Program-made: the position numbers and the translations under genes
Notes under the pieces: generated by a model
Database searches by the model: none
What the model saw: the letters and a program-made list of their open reading frames with translations, nothing else
Told to the model about the DNA's origin: nothing
Part shown: positions 6,927-14,495 of the stretch, in pieces
Layout: the number at the start of each line of letters is the position of its first letter
How positions within the stretch are numbered: position 1 is the first letter of the stretch
Origin: Alphaproteobacteria bacterium UBA6178
Lineage (GTDB): Bacteria > Pseudomonadota > Alphaproteobacteria > Rickettsiales > UBA3002
Assembly: GCA_002422205.1 (NCBI GenBank)
Contig: DITS01000044.1
Coordinates: 22,424-36,918, forward strand
Reading direction: 5' to 3'
Length of the DNA stretch: 14,495 nucleotides

Positions 6927-8846
6927 CTATTCTTTCTTATCATCATTGATTTCTTCGAAGTCTGCATCGAGCACTTCCGCTTCGCTGGTTGGCTCAGCTT
7001 GCGCATCGGCTGGCGCGTCATCCCCGTTCGCTTTGGCCTCAGCTTGTGCTTTGTAAATATCTTCGCCGATTTTCATCACCGCTTGCGTGAGATGCTGCAC
7101 CTTATCTTCGATGGCGGATTTATTATCCCCTTCGATAGCGGATTGCAGGTCCTTAATGGCAGCTTCGATCGAGGCTTTGTCTTCGGCTTTGATTTTATCG
7201 CCATGCTCATTCAGGTTTTTCTCTGCCTCATGAATCAGCCCTTCAGCCTGATTGCGGGTTTCGATCAGCTCACGGCGTTTTTTATCTTCCGCTGCATTGG
7301 CTTCGGCGTCTTTCACCATTTTCTCAATATCGGCATCTGACAAACCACCCGAGGCCTGAATGCGGATTTGCTGCTCTTTGCCGGTAGCTTTATCTTTGGC
7401 CGATACATTCACGATACCATTGGCGTCGATATCGAAGGTGACTTCGATTTGCGGCATGCCGCGCGGGGAGGGCGGAATACCCACCAGATCAAACTGGCCG
7501 AGCATTTTATTATCAGCCGCCATTTCGCGCTCGCCCTGAAACACGCGGATGGTCACGGCGGTCTGGTTATCATCCGCCGTCGAGAACACTTGCGATTTCT
7601 TGGTCGGGATGGTGGTGTTGCGGTCGATCAAACGGGTGAACACGCCACCGAGGGTTTCGATGCCAAGTGACAGCGGGGTCACATCAAGCAGCAACACGTC
7701 TTTCACATCGCCGCGCAACACGCCACCCTGAATCGCCGCGCCCATGGCCACAACCTCATCGGGGTTCACGCCTTTATGCGGCTCTTTGCCGAAAAAGTTT
7801 TTCACCGTTTCGACGATTTTCGGCATACGGGTCATCCCGCCCACCAGAATCACTTCGTCGATTTCACCCGCAGTCAGGCCAGCATCTTTCAGCGCCGCTT
7901 TGCATGGCGCCACGGTACGCTCGATGAAATCGGCGACCAGCGACTCCAGCTTTGCGCGGCTGAGTTTGATGTTTAAGTGTTTCGGCCCGTTTTGGTCAGC
8001 GGTGATAAAAGGCAGATTCACTTCGGTTTGTTGTGTGCTCGACAGCTCGATTTTGGCTTTTTCTGCTGCTTCTTTCAGGCGTTGCAGCGCTAGCTTGTCG
8101 GAGCGCAGATCAATGCCTTGCTCTTTTTTGAATTCGTCGGCCAGATAATCGAGCAGGCGCATGTCGAAATCTTCACCACCGAGGAAGGTGTCACCATTGG
8201 TGGATTTGACTTCGAACACGCCGTCGCCGATCTCCAAAATCGAGACGTCGAATGTGCCGCCGCCCAAATCGTAAACGGCAATCGTTTTGCCTTCGTTTTT
8301 ATCGAGACCGTATGCGAGCGCCGCTGCGGTCGGCTCGTTGATAATACGCAATACATTGAGACCGGCGATTTTACCCGCATCTTTGGTGGCCTGACGCTGG
8401 GCGTCATTGAAGTAAGCAGGCACGGTAACCACCGCGTCGGTGACCGGCTCACCCAGATGACTCTCGGCGGTCTCTTTCATTTTTTGCAAAATGAAGGCGC
8501 TGACCTGTGCGGGCGAATATTTTTCACCGCGTGATTCCACCCATGCGTCACCCCCGTCGGATTTGACGATTTTATAGGGGACTAACTCTTTGTCTTTTTG
8601 CGTGGTTTCATCATCATACGGGCGGCCAATAAGGCGCTTAACGGCAAAAATCGTATTTTCCGGATTGGTGACGGCCTGACGCTTGGCCGGATGCCCGACC
8701 AGACGCTCGCCACTATCGGTAAAAGCTACGATGGAGGGCGTCGTACGTTGCCCTTCCGAATTCTCGATCACCTTGGCGCTTTTGCCATCCATAATGGCTA
8801 CGCAGGAGTTGGTGGTCCCCAAATCGATACCAATCACTTTACCCAT
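6927..8846 (-). CDS. dnaK: Chaperone DnaK (Hsp70)
   Basis: DnaK is the ATP-driven Hsp70 that binds exposed hydrophobic stretches in the cytosol, working with DnaJ and GrpE. The 639-residue length is standard. Visible landmarks are the N-terminal phosphate-1 loop GIDLGTTNSCVA, PAYFNDAQRQATKDAGKIAG, INEPTAAALAYGLDK, VYDLGGGTFDVSIL, VGGMTRMPKI, the linker VLLLDVTPLSLGIETLGG and the acidic tail ending FEEINDDKKE. GAGGT lies nine bases before the ATG. A heat-shock-type promoter lies about 110 bases upstream. dnaJ follows; grpE is not in the window. Confidence 0.98.
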   Translation of the reverse strand: MGKVIGIDLGTTNSCVAIMDGKSAKVIENSEGQRTTPSIVAFTDSGERLVGHPAKRQAVTNPENTIFAVKRLIGRPYDDETTQKDKELVPYKIVKSDGGDAWVESRGEKYSPAQVSAFILQKMKETAESHLGEPVTDAVVTVPAYFNDAQRQATKDAGKIAGLNVLRIINEPTAAALAYGLDKNEGKTIAVYDLGGGTFDVSILEIGDGVFEVKSTNGDTFLGGEDFDMRLLDYLADEFKKEQGIDLRSDKLALQRLKEAAEKAKIELSSTQQTEVNLPFITADQNGPKHLNIKLSRAKLESLVADFIERTVAPCKAALKDAGLTAGEIDEVILVGGMTRMPKIVETVKNFFGKEPHKGVNPDEVVAMGAAIQGGVLRGDVKDVLLLDVTPLSLGIETLGGVFTRLIDRNTTIPTKKSQVFSTADDNQTAVTIRVFQGEREMAADNKMLGQFDLVGIPPSPRGMPQIEVTFDIDANGIVNVSAKDKATGKEQQIRIQASGGLSDADIEKMVKDAEANAAEDKKRRELIETRNQAEGLIHEAEKNLNEHGDKIKAEDKASIEAAIKDLQSAIEGDNKSAIEDKVQHLTQAVMKIGEDIYKAQAEAKANGDDAPADAQAEPTSEAEVLDADFEEINDDKKE

Positions 8847-8955
8847 AATGTCTTACCTCTTCAATTTTTTCTTTATATTATAAGCAATTAACCCGTGCTG
8901 CGCTGCAATATTCGGAATATGGCTTAAATTCACGGGGTTATCACGTTAGAGCGAT

Positions 8956-8983
8956 ATATAAGCATCAGGTGGCGGATTGCAAC
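8956..8983 (-). promoter_or_regulatory. Probable RpoH (sigma-32) heat-shock promoter of dnaK
   Basis: Reading toward dnaK, GTTG (8983-8980), 17 bases, then CTTATAT (8962-8956) fits the alphaproteobacterial sigma-32 consensus CTTG-N17/18-CYTATNTNNG with one mismatch in the -35 and one in the last base. The start of transcription would be near 8949, giving a leader of about 100 bases, similar to dnaK leaders in this class. The match is direct; use of the promoter is inferred from the gene it precedes. Confidence 0.55.
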
Positions 8984-9106
8984 TGGTAATACGAAAAGGA
9001 ATGCATCGGGCATAAAATGCGTGGCGATGGTTGCGGCGACTTTTATCTTCTTGTAGGTTACGCAACATTATCATCTATCATTTTAGCATCGCATCAGGGG
9101 AAAATT

Positions 9107-9925
9107 ATGCGCCTTATTCATGTTATGGCCGTCCTTGTTATCATTGGTTTGGCAGCAGGCACCGCGCTGATGCTGCGTGAAGACCCTCTGGAAGCTAAGT
9201 TGATGCGCGAATTTAACCAACATAAAATGGCATTTTCGCAATTTTATACGCAATATAAAGCCTTGCCTGGTGATATGCCTAACGCGACGGAATTTTGGGG
9301 CATTGCAGGCGGTGAAACCGGCAATGATGCTGAATGTTATAATGTAGACAGCCGTACGCTGGACGATCCGATGCGCACCTGCAACGGCAATGGCGATGAG
9401 CTGATTTACCAAAAAGATGGCGTGGCCGATAGCAGCGGGCCGGAATGGTTCCGCGCATGGCAACACATGGTGAATGCGGGTGTCATGCAGGGCAGCTTTT
9501 CGGGCAAAGCCGATAAATACCCGCGCGGCGCGACACCGGGGGTGAATGTGCCGGAATCGAAGCTGGTGGAAGGTGCGGGCTACACCTTGTTTAATTTCCA
9601 TCAGCTCGATCACCCGCATTGGTTTCCGGGTCATTATCTGGGGGTGTCATTCGGCACGCCTTTCATGAATGTGATCAAGCATCATGTGGAAACGCGTGGT
9701 GGCGCGATTACGGCGCATACCGCGCAACGACTGGACAGTAAATTTGATGATGGCAATCCGCGTAGCGGCGTGATCCGCTCATGGCGTGATTTGCCGCAAT
9801 GCATTGCTGCGGAGAGTAAAAGCGATCCGTTTCATTATCTCAGCGATGATACGGTGAAAGGCTGCGGTTTGTTTTTTGCCTTCCGCGACCCTGAATATGC
9901 CGATTTCCCGATGCTGATTCGGTAA
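9107..9925 (+). CDS. Pseudopilin-like secreted or membrane-anchored protein lacking a prepilin cleavage motif
   Basis: The body matches a family of alphaproteobacterial prepilin-like proteins: FYTQYKALPGDMPNATEFWG (about 46-65), a CNGNGDE loop (about 92-98), FNFHQLDHPHW, and LDSKFDDGNPRSGVIRS (about 209-225). Four cysteines may form disulfides outside the cytoplasm. The N-terminus is one hydrophobic helix (HVMAVLVIIGLAAGTALML, about 5-23) with little ahead of it. The usual Gly-Phe-Thr-Leu-Ile-Glu site and the conserved Glu5 are absent, so it may stay membrane-anchored or be cut otherwise. I start at the ATG at 9107 because AGGGGA precedes it by a few bases. A start at 9017 would add 30 residues without a better signal. 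It leads a tight three-gene plus-strand group, 13 bases before the next start. Confidence 0.72.
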   Translation: MRLIHVMAVLVIIGLAAGTALMLREDPLEAKLMREFNQHKMAFSQFYTQYKALPGDMPNATEFWGIAGGETGNDAECYNVDSRTLDDPMRTCNGNGDELIYQKDGVADSSGPEWFRAWQHMVNAGVMQGSFSGKADKYPRGATPGVNVPESKLVEGAGYTLFNFHQLDHPHWFPGHYLGVSFGTPFMNVIKHHVETRGGAITAHTAQRLDSKFDDGNPRSGVIRSWRDLPQCIAAESKSDPFHYLSDDTVKGCGLFFAFRDPEYADFPMLIR

Positions 9926-9938
9926 TGAAGCCGGAGTG

Positions 9939-11222
9939 ATGACGAAGTCCCGTACGGACATAGGCCTGCATACTATTTTCGCCCTGCTGCTGGCGCTGCG
10001 GGTGGGCTACCCTTTTTGGCATAGCCCGCTGGAGCATATCAATAATGGCAGCATGCCCGGTCGGCAATGGAGGCAGGCGGGTAGCTTTTGGGACCCGCAT
10101 TATATGGCGGGGGTGGATAGTTTTTTTTATCAGCCCTGGCTGGCGTCCATACGGTTTATCACAGCGGATAACCCGACGCTGATTCAACTCTACACCGGTC
10201 TGCTTTGCGCGGCGCTGCCTTTATGCTGGTATGGTTGCGCGCGCCAACTACTGCCGGTGCGTTGGGCGCTGATGGTGGGAATTGCGATTGCACTGACCCC
10301 GTCGCTATGGACGATCTATGCTTATTTTGCCAGCGAGACTTTGTTGCTGCCGCTCATTGGGCTGGCATGTTTATTCACCGCACGCTGCTATCGCCAACCG
10401 CATGGCGTGAGCTTTGTGGCGGCAGGGTTTTTTTGGGGGCTGGCGGCCTTTACGCGTTTGGTGGCATTGCCACCCGGTGCAGCGTGTATGCTGGTGCTGT
10501 TGTGGCGCATCCGCTGGCGACTGCTGCCGCTGCTGCCGGTATTGCTGTGTTGGGGGGCACTTTATATGGCTGCATGCTGGCATAGTATGCTGGCATTAGG
10601 TTATAGCGCGCCCTTCGGCGTGCCCGAGCTGAATGCAGTGCTCACCCGCTCGGATGCGGTGCGTATTCGCATTTTGCCCGATGACAGCAAACATTGGTTT
10701 CGCTCCCCCGCTTTATCGCAAAGACCTTTAGAGCCTTTCAGCGATTGGTCGGTGGGTGGGCTGAAGCCGATGATCGAAGTGCCGATTGATACCACGCAAG
10801 GCAAAGCTGCGTGGGATAATGCGATGCAGCAAAACCCGCCTTCATGGAAACATTTTTTGACGCGGCAGATTCCGCATAATGTAATGTTTATATTGTTCGG
10901 CTCATCATGGCCGGAAGTGTGGCCCGATAGCTGGAACAGTCAAGGCTTTGTGCGGCCATGGGAGATGGCACTGAATCACCATGCACGCTGGATGTGGGCG
11001 CCGCTGATTGTGGGGGTGTTCATTTTTGCCATGCGCTATCCGATGCCTGCGGTGAACCGTGGCGTGGTGTTGCTGACGCTGGGCATGGTGATGATGATGG
11101 CGGTGCAATATACCGCTGTGTTTGAGGGGCGCTACCGCAAGCCGGTGGAGCCATTACTGATTTTATCGGCTGCATTAATTGGCCATGCGCGCTATGGCTA
11201 TCGTCAGGGGAATAGGTCATGA
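9939..11222 (+). CDS. Polytopic membrane protein resembling GT-C glycosyltransferases
   Basis: This 427-residue inner-membrane protein has roughly nine to eleven hydrophobic helices. A large periplasmic-looking segment (about residues 225-320) lies between two helix clusters. Features seen in lipid-linked-sugar (GT-C / PMT-ArnT-like) transferases are an Asp in the first loop (GVDSFFYQPW), the helix start FASETLLLPLIGL, FTRLVALPPG, and the C-terminal FEGRYRKPVEPLL. I infer sugar transfer on the periplasmic face from a polyprenyl-phosphate donor; donor and acceptor are unknown. The ATG at 9939 is chosen, with an adjacent GTG at 9936 possible; GGAG is very close to both. It overlaps the next gene as ATGA. 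Confidence 0.6.
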   Translation: MTKSRTDIGLHTIFALLLALRVGYPFWHSPLEHINNGSMPGRQWRQAGSFWDPHYMAGVDSFFYQPWLASIRFITADNPTLIQLYTGLLCAALPLCWYGCARQLLPVRWALMVGIAIALTPSLWTIYAYFASETLLLPLIGLACLFTARCYRQPHGVSFVAAGFFWGLAAFTRLVALPPGAACMLVLLWRIRWRLLPLLPVLLCWGALYMAACWHSMLALGYSAPFGVPELNAVLTRSDAVRIRILPDDSKHWFRSPALSQRPLEPFSDWSVGGLKPMIEVPIDTTQGKAAWDNAMQQNPPSWKHFLTRQIPHNVMFILFGSSWPEVWPDSWNSQGFVRPWEMALNHHARWMWAPLIVGVFIFAMRYPMPAVNRGVVLLTLGMVMMMAVQYTAVFEGRYRKPVEPLLILSAALIGHARYGYRQGNRS

Positions 11223-13027
11223 CAAAAGCGTCTTTTACCATCGAGTCTTTATTTCGTCCGGCTTATGCGCTGCTAGCTGTGATGGCCGTGACGTTATTAT
11301 CGCTGAGTGTGTGGGCATGGACGCAACAACCCGAGCAAGCAGCGCCTTACCACGCGATGCAGCATGCGCCGCAGCAAAAGCCGGAAGAGCTGACCGATTT
11401 TGCCGATATCATACGTGGTATAATAGCCTCGGATGAGGAGGTAAAAATCCCCCCTGCATATCGCGCGTTATTTGACTATCCGCTGCATGTCGAGCTGTGG
11501 CACGACAAACAAATGGTCGGCGAGGCGATGGCATTGGGCGAGGGGGTGAAACCCAGCATCGAGCAATTGCGGCAATCCTTTGCGCAGCTTCGGTTACTGC
11601 CGCGACTGCTCAGCGGTGATGAGGTGCTGTCGCTGACATTTTTTTACAACCCACAACCGCAGGAGCGCACGCGCTCGCAGCGGGAGATGGCCGAGTTTGT
11701 TACGCCCGCGTTGCATGGCATCTATTTTCGCTGCCGTGAGACGGGCATGCTGATGCCCAATTTCCGCTGGGTGAGCCACGAGCTGCGCGATGTGCATGCG
11801 GCGGCAAACACTTACATGCAGTGGATGGGTTGCGACCGCGATGCGATATCGGGCGGCTATGGCAGCATCACGCGCTTTGATACTACCCAATGGGTCCAGC
11901 TCAAAGCTGGTGCAGCGCCGCAACTATGGATGCGTGCCAAATATCCGGTGAGCAAAGATGTAACGGTGGCGACCATCAGCGAATTGAAGCAGCAGAATAT
12001 TGCATGGTTAATGGCGCATATAGAGCCCTCGGGTAAGCTACCTTACATCATCCGCCGGAATATGGCGGATATGAAAGATAATCAGCTAATCCGCCAATGG
12101 CTGGTAAGCGTGGCGCTGGGGCGCGAGGCGCAGGTGAGCGGCGCTGCGGATATACGCGACGCCTTCCTACGCAATCTACGCTATAATTTACAGCATTACC
12201 GCGTCGAACAGGCGGATAGGTTGTTTTTCTCGCTCGATGGCAAAGGTGGTTGGACGGCTGCCAACAGCATTGCCGCCGAAGCGCTGCGGATGGCACTTGC
12301 CTATGATGCATCGCTTGAGAGGGATTACCGTAAAATACTCAATGCGCTGATGGTGCAGTGGACCCCGCAGGGTGAAATCAACGGCTTTATCAGTACCAGT
12401 GAAGACGCCTATCCCAATTTCAGCGACGGGCTGTTTTTACCGGGGGCGACTATGTTGGCGTTGCTGCGGGCGGAGGAGGCGGGCACTATCCAACTGCCGG
12501 AGGGAAAAATACAACGCAGTTTCGAACATTATGCCACGCGCTGGCGCGAGGGGAGCAAGCCACCGGCTCCCTGGCTGATACTGGCTGCGGCGGAGATGCT
12601 ACGCCACACACCCGATGATGCATCGCTTGCGCAGACATTGTTTGCGATGGCGGATCGCATGGTGCAATGCCAGAATCAGCAAGCGGATGGTAAAAGCCAG
12701 CTGGGTGCTTTGAGTCAGTGTGGCGATAACAGCGTGCTATATTTGTCCACGGCGATGCATATTGAAGGGCTGGTGACGGCCTATGATTGGGCGCGCAAAA
12801 CGGGGGATACAGAGAGGCAGACGCGCTATCAGCAGGCGGTGACACTGGCCTATCAGCATGTGTTTCAGGGGCAGGCCTTTGCCGCTAACAGCTTTCATAT
12901 AGACACCAGCTATTTACAAAACACCGTGCCCTATAATGAAGTGCAAAGCCATGTGCGCGTGGATGCCGCGCCGCATGTCAGCCTCGCCGCTCAGCTCACG
13001 CTGGATAAAATGTTGCAGGATGAATGA
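11219..13027 (+). CDS. Membrane-anchored protein of unknown function, possibly alpha/alpha-toroid (602 aa)
   Basis: One N-terminal helix (about residues 13-34, ending in WAW) should anchor the protein with its bulk in the periplasm; no lipobox is seen. Residues about 60-170 form a mixed domain I do not recognise (DYPLHVELWHDKQMVGEAMA). From about 260 the protein is helical. AWLMAHIEPSGKLPYIIRR, an N.LIRQWLVSVAL segment, and the C-terminal SHVRVDAAPHVSLAAQLTL resemble helix pairs and the Arg-Asp-His block of six-hairpin/toroid enzymes such as polysaccharide lyases, hydrolases and epimerases. The fold assignment is inference. Its start overlaps the GT-C-like gene (ATGA), pointing to a joint envelope or glycan task. 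It ends one base before the convergent TadG-like stop. Confidence 0.62.
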   Translation: MTKASFTIESLFRPAYALLAVMAVTLLSLSVWAWTQQPEQAAPYHAMQHAPQQKPEELTDFADIIRGIIASDEEVKIPPAYRALFDYPLHVELWHDKQMVGEAMALGEGVKPSIEQLRQSFAQLRLLPRLLSGDEVLSLTFFYNPQPQERTRSQREMAEFVTPALHGIYFRCRETGMLMPNFRWVSHELRDVHAAANTYMQWMGCDRDAISGGYGSITRFDTTQWVQLKAGAAPQLWMRAKYPVSKDVTVATISELKQQNIAWLMAHIEPSGKLPYIIRRNMADMKDNQLIRQWLVSVALGREAQVSGAADIRDAFLRNLRYNLQHYRVEQADRLFFSLDGKGGWTAANSIAAEALRMALAYDASLERDYRKILNALMVQWTPQGEINGFISTSEDAYPNFSDGLFLPGATMLALLRAEEAGTIQLPEGKIQRSFEHYATRWREGSKPPAPWLILAAAEMLRHTPDDASLAQTLFAMADRMVQCQNQQADGKSQLGALSQCGDNSVLYLSTAMHIEGLVTAYDWARKTGDTERQTRYQQAVTLAYQHVFQGQAFAANSFHIDTSYLQNTVPYNEVQSHVRVDAAPHVSLAAQLTLDKMLQDE

Positions 13028-14317
13028 TCAGCGGTTGAGACGAATGCGCTGAATCGATTCGGCGATGCGGTCATAGGCGAGCACTAATTCTTCGCCGCTA
13101 GCCGCATCAAAGAAAAACTGTGAGTTCGTTGCGCAGTTACGGAATACTTCTTTAATCGGTCCGTCTGCCATATCAAATACCACCGTAAAAATCGTCACCC
13201 CATACGTCTCTTTCATTTTGGTGCAGATATTGGCTTGATGCTCATTATCCGCATCGGAATAAAAATATACCGGGGTAGGGCTGTTCCAATACATCGGATA
13301 ATAATAAGAGGGGGCACCCAGACGCACGAAATAGGGTACATTTTCGCCATCGGTCATGAGCACCAACACTTTTTGCGTGGCGGGTCCAAAGTCGTTAGGT
13401 AGCCCTGCCTCATGATCAAAATATGCTTTATCTTCCGAGTACGGCATCAACATGAGAGAGCCAGCCAAGCTACCGACATTCGTGCGAGTATAAGTATTGG
13501 ATTTAAATTCTGCGGTGAGCGCGCTGATATAATTAAGCAAATTATTTTTAGAATTTGTTAATGCCTGCGTAATGGGTGGAATCACATAAGTGTAGCTGCT
13601 CAGATGATAGGGTTTAAAATAGTCGACCCAAACAGAAGGTCCGAAAAGAGGGTGTTTTTGATTACCCTTGGTGCGCACATTATGCGTAAAGGGTACAATA
13701 CCAACATATAAATTCTCCGGATCATCCGCATAGACTTTATTGATAAACCCGGTGCTTGCCGCCTTCATAGACTGTAACTTCCGACAAGAAGGATCTTCTA
13801 TGGTACCAATCTTGCACATGGAGGCTGAAATATCGAGCGTCAATACAATTTCGGTATGCCCGGTATTACCTGCGTCTTCGGCCACTTCGGCAAAACGGTT
13901 GATGGTGAGTTCTTCCAGCCCGACAAATTTACCGAAGATGGTAGAAAGCTTGCCCTCGACAGTACCAGTGATGATGCCTGTATCCGGGTTGTACGTAATC
14001 TCAACCGGCGCGTTGGGCATACCGGTGGTAAAGCGGGTGCCATAGGTATCGGCAGGGTAATTCGCTAAAAAGAAATTATTGGTGACATATTCGATATCCT
14101 GCGCGTCTTTAACGGCGGCGGCTGATAAAATCGCCAGATCGAGCGCATGCTGCATTTTACTGCGCGCAATATTATAGCGTGCCATATCAATGCCCACGCC
14201 GATTGAAGTCATCAGCAAGGCAAGTGCCAGCCCAAAAATCAATATCACCGCGCCATCTTGTTTTTGGGTGAATCCACGTAGATAGGTATGTGATAATTCT
14301 GACAAATAATTTTTCAT
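13028..14317 (-). CDS. TadG-like protein with von Willebrand factor A domain
   Basis: This 429-residue protein has the TadE/TadG-type N-terminus: DGAVILIFGLALALLMTSIG (about 21-40), GIDMARYNIARSKMQHALDLAILSAAA, then an exported domain. The von Willebrand A domain has a metal site DISAS (162-166) and the partner MTDGEN (321-326). It ends in the usual FFFDAASGEELVLAYDRIAESIQRIRL. Proteins like this accompany Tad/Flp pilus loci or act alone at the cell surface. I chose the ATG at 14317, which has GGAAA a few bases upstream; an ATG at 14332 adds five residues without a binding site. No tad pilus ATPase or flp gene is visible. It abuts the 602-residue gene with no spacer. Confidence 0.82.
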   Translation of the reverse strand: MKNYLSELSHTYLRGFTQKQDGAVILIFGLALALLMTSIGVGIDMARYNIARSKMQHALDLAILSAAAVKDAQDIEYVTNNFFLANYPADTYGTRFTTGMPNAPVEITYNPDTGIITGTVEGKLSTIFGKFVGLEELTINRFAEVAEDAGNTGHTEIVLTLDISASMCKIGTIEDPSCRKLQSMKAASTGFINKVYADDPENLYVGIVPFTHNVRTKGNQKHPLFGPSVWVDYFKPYHLSSYTYVIPPITQALTNSKNNLLNYISALTAEFKSNTYTRTNVGSLAGSLMLMPYSEDKAYFDHEAGLPNDFGPATQKVLVLMTDGENVPYFVRLGAPSYYYPMYWNSPTPVYFYSDADNEHQANICTKMKETYGVTIFTVVFDMADGPIKEVFRNCATNSQFFFDAASGEELVLAYDRIAESIQRIRLNR

Positions 14318-14372
14318 ATTGTTTCCAATCATGTATGTCGAGGCTGCTTTTCAGCGCTTGATGGGATGGATA

Positions 14373-14495
14373 TCAGGTGCCATCGCCGCCACCTTCACCG
14401 CCACCTTCACCGCCACCTTCACCACCTTCGCCGCCACCTTCGCCCTCACCTTCGCCCTCACCTTCGCCCTCACCTTCGCCCTCACCTTCGCCTTC
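14373..14495 (-). CDS. C-terminal fragment of a Glu-Gly-repeat protein (partial)
   Basis: This frame enters from the right edge and reads 40 residues of Glu-Gly dipeptides that shift to Gly-Gly-Glu-Gly units and end GGGDGT before a TGA. It is 55 bases upstream of the TadG-like start on the same strand, consistent with an operon. Acidic Gly-rich tails are usually disordered and are common on exported proteins. Caution is needed: because of the 12-base repeat, one plus-strand frame (from an ATG at 14361) and one other minus-strand frame are also open here. The strand choice rests on gene order and the acidic low-complexity product. Nothing can be said of the rest of the protein. Confidence 0.45.
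   Translation of the reverse strand, partial: EGEGEGEGEGEGEGEGEGEGGGEGGEGGGEGGGEGGGDGT
14391..14495. repeat. 12-bp tandem repeat
   Basis: Units of the form ACCTTCGCCCTC occur at 14436, 14448, 14460 and 14472 without change, followed by a partial unit at 14484 that runs into the edge. To the left are diverged copies: ACCTTCACCGCC at 14391 and 14403, a 9-base unit at 14415, and ACCTTCGCCGCC at 14424. Unit length is a multiple of three, so copy-number change would keep the frame. The array probably continues beyond the window. Confidence 0.9.

Noticed and set aside
8877..8882. TATAAT close to dnaK on the minus strand as a housekeeping promoter
   Set aside because: The -10 is perfect, but no reasonable -35 lies 16-18 bases upstream (best hexamers are like CAGCGC), and the extended -10 TG is misplaced. 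The heat-shock match further upstream is better.
9017..9106. Longer start for the pseudopilin-like gene
   Set aside because: The added 30 residues do not restore a prepilin motif, and no ribosome-binding site stands before 9017, whereas AGGGGA precedes the ATG at 9107.
9083..9634. 183-codon minus-strand frame opposite the pseudopilin-like gene
   Set aside because: It is an antisense shadow; the plus-strand frame carries family signatures and a good ribosome-binding site.
14361..14495. Plus-strand gene starting in the 12-bp repeat
   Set aside because: The frame is open only because of the repeat, has no ribosome-binding site, and its Ala-Thr-Phe product looks artificial. The minus-strand Glu-Gly frame fits the gene order better, though not with certainty.

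Overview
The window looks like chromosomal DNA of a free-living, probably motile alphaproteobacterium outside the best-studied lineages. The clues are a dnaK-dnaJ pair behind a promoter of the alphaproteobacterial RpoH type, an adjacent hpnC-hpnD pair for squalene/hopanoid synthesis, a perfect CtrA-type box (TTAA-N7-TTAAC), a Tad-type von Willebrand protein, and a pseudopilin-like protein with the 'ALPGD..NAT..WG' signature. I see no rRNA, tRNA, insertion sequence, phage gene, integrase or CRISPR array. Coding density is very high, and the longest stretch without a gene is about 260 bases (8847-9106).

Layout. On the minus strand at the left edge are the first 38 codons of a chemoreceptor-like protein (1-115), an EamA-type transporter (216-1094) and NAD kinase (1096-1878). 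Divergent from these are hpnC and hpnD (1922-3585), overlapping by ATGA. Then come two tiny overlapping unknown genes (3719-4115) behind the CtrA-type box. dapB lies on the minus strand (4130-4927). Divergent from it is an unrecognised 247-residue protein with two copies of one domain (4975-5718). Its end overlaps the end of dnaJ, which follows dnaK on the minus strand (5708-8846). The dnaK-dnaJ gap carries short iterated repeats and a perfect 11-bp hairpin.

The right third holds a tight plus-strand trio (9107-13027): a pseudopilin-like protein lacking the usual prepilin-peptidase site, a polytopic membrane protein resembling GT-C glycosyltransferases, and a 602-residue membrane-anchored protein that may have an alpha/alpha-toroid fold. 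Abutting it with no gap is a minus-strand TadG-like von Willebrand protein (13028-14317). At the right edge is the Glu-Gly-repeat tail of another minus-strand frame (14373-14495).

How the genes fit together. Most are housekeeping: NADP supply, lysine and diaminopimelate synthesis, heat-shock chaperones and squalene synthesis. The parts most likely to hide something undescribed are the 9107-13027 trio, which I infer to be an envelope or glycan module, the CtrA-box bicistron, the short chemoreceptor-like protein, and the duplicated-domain orphan beside dapB.
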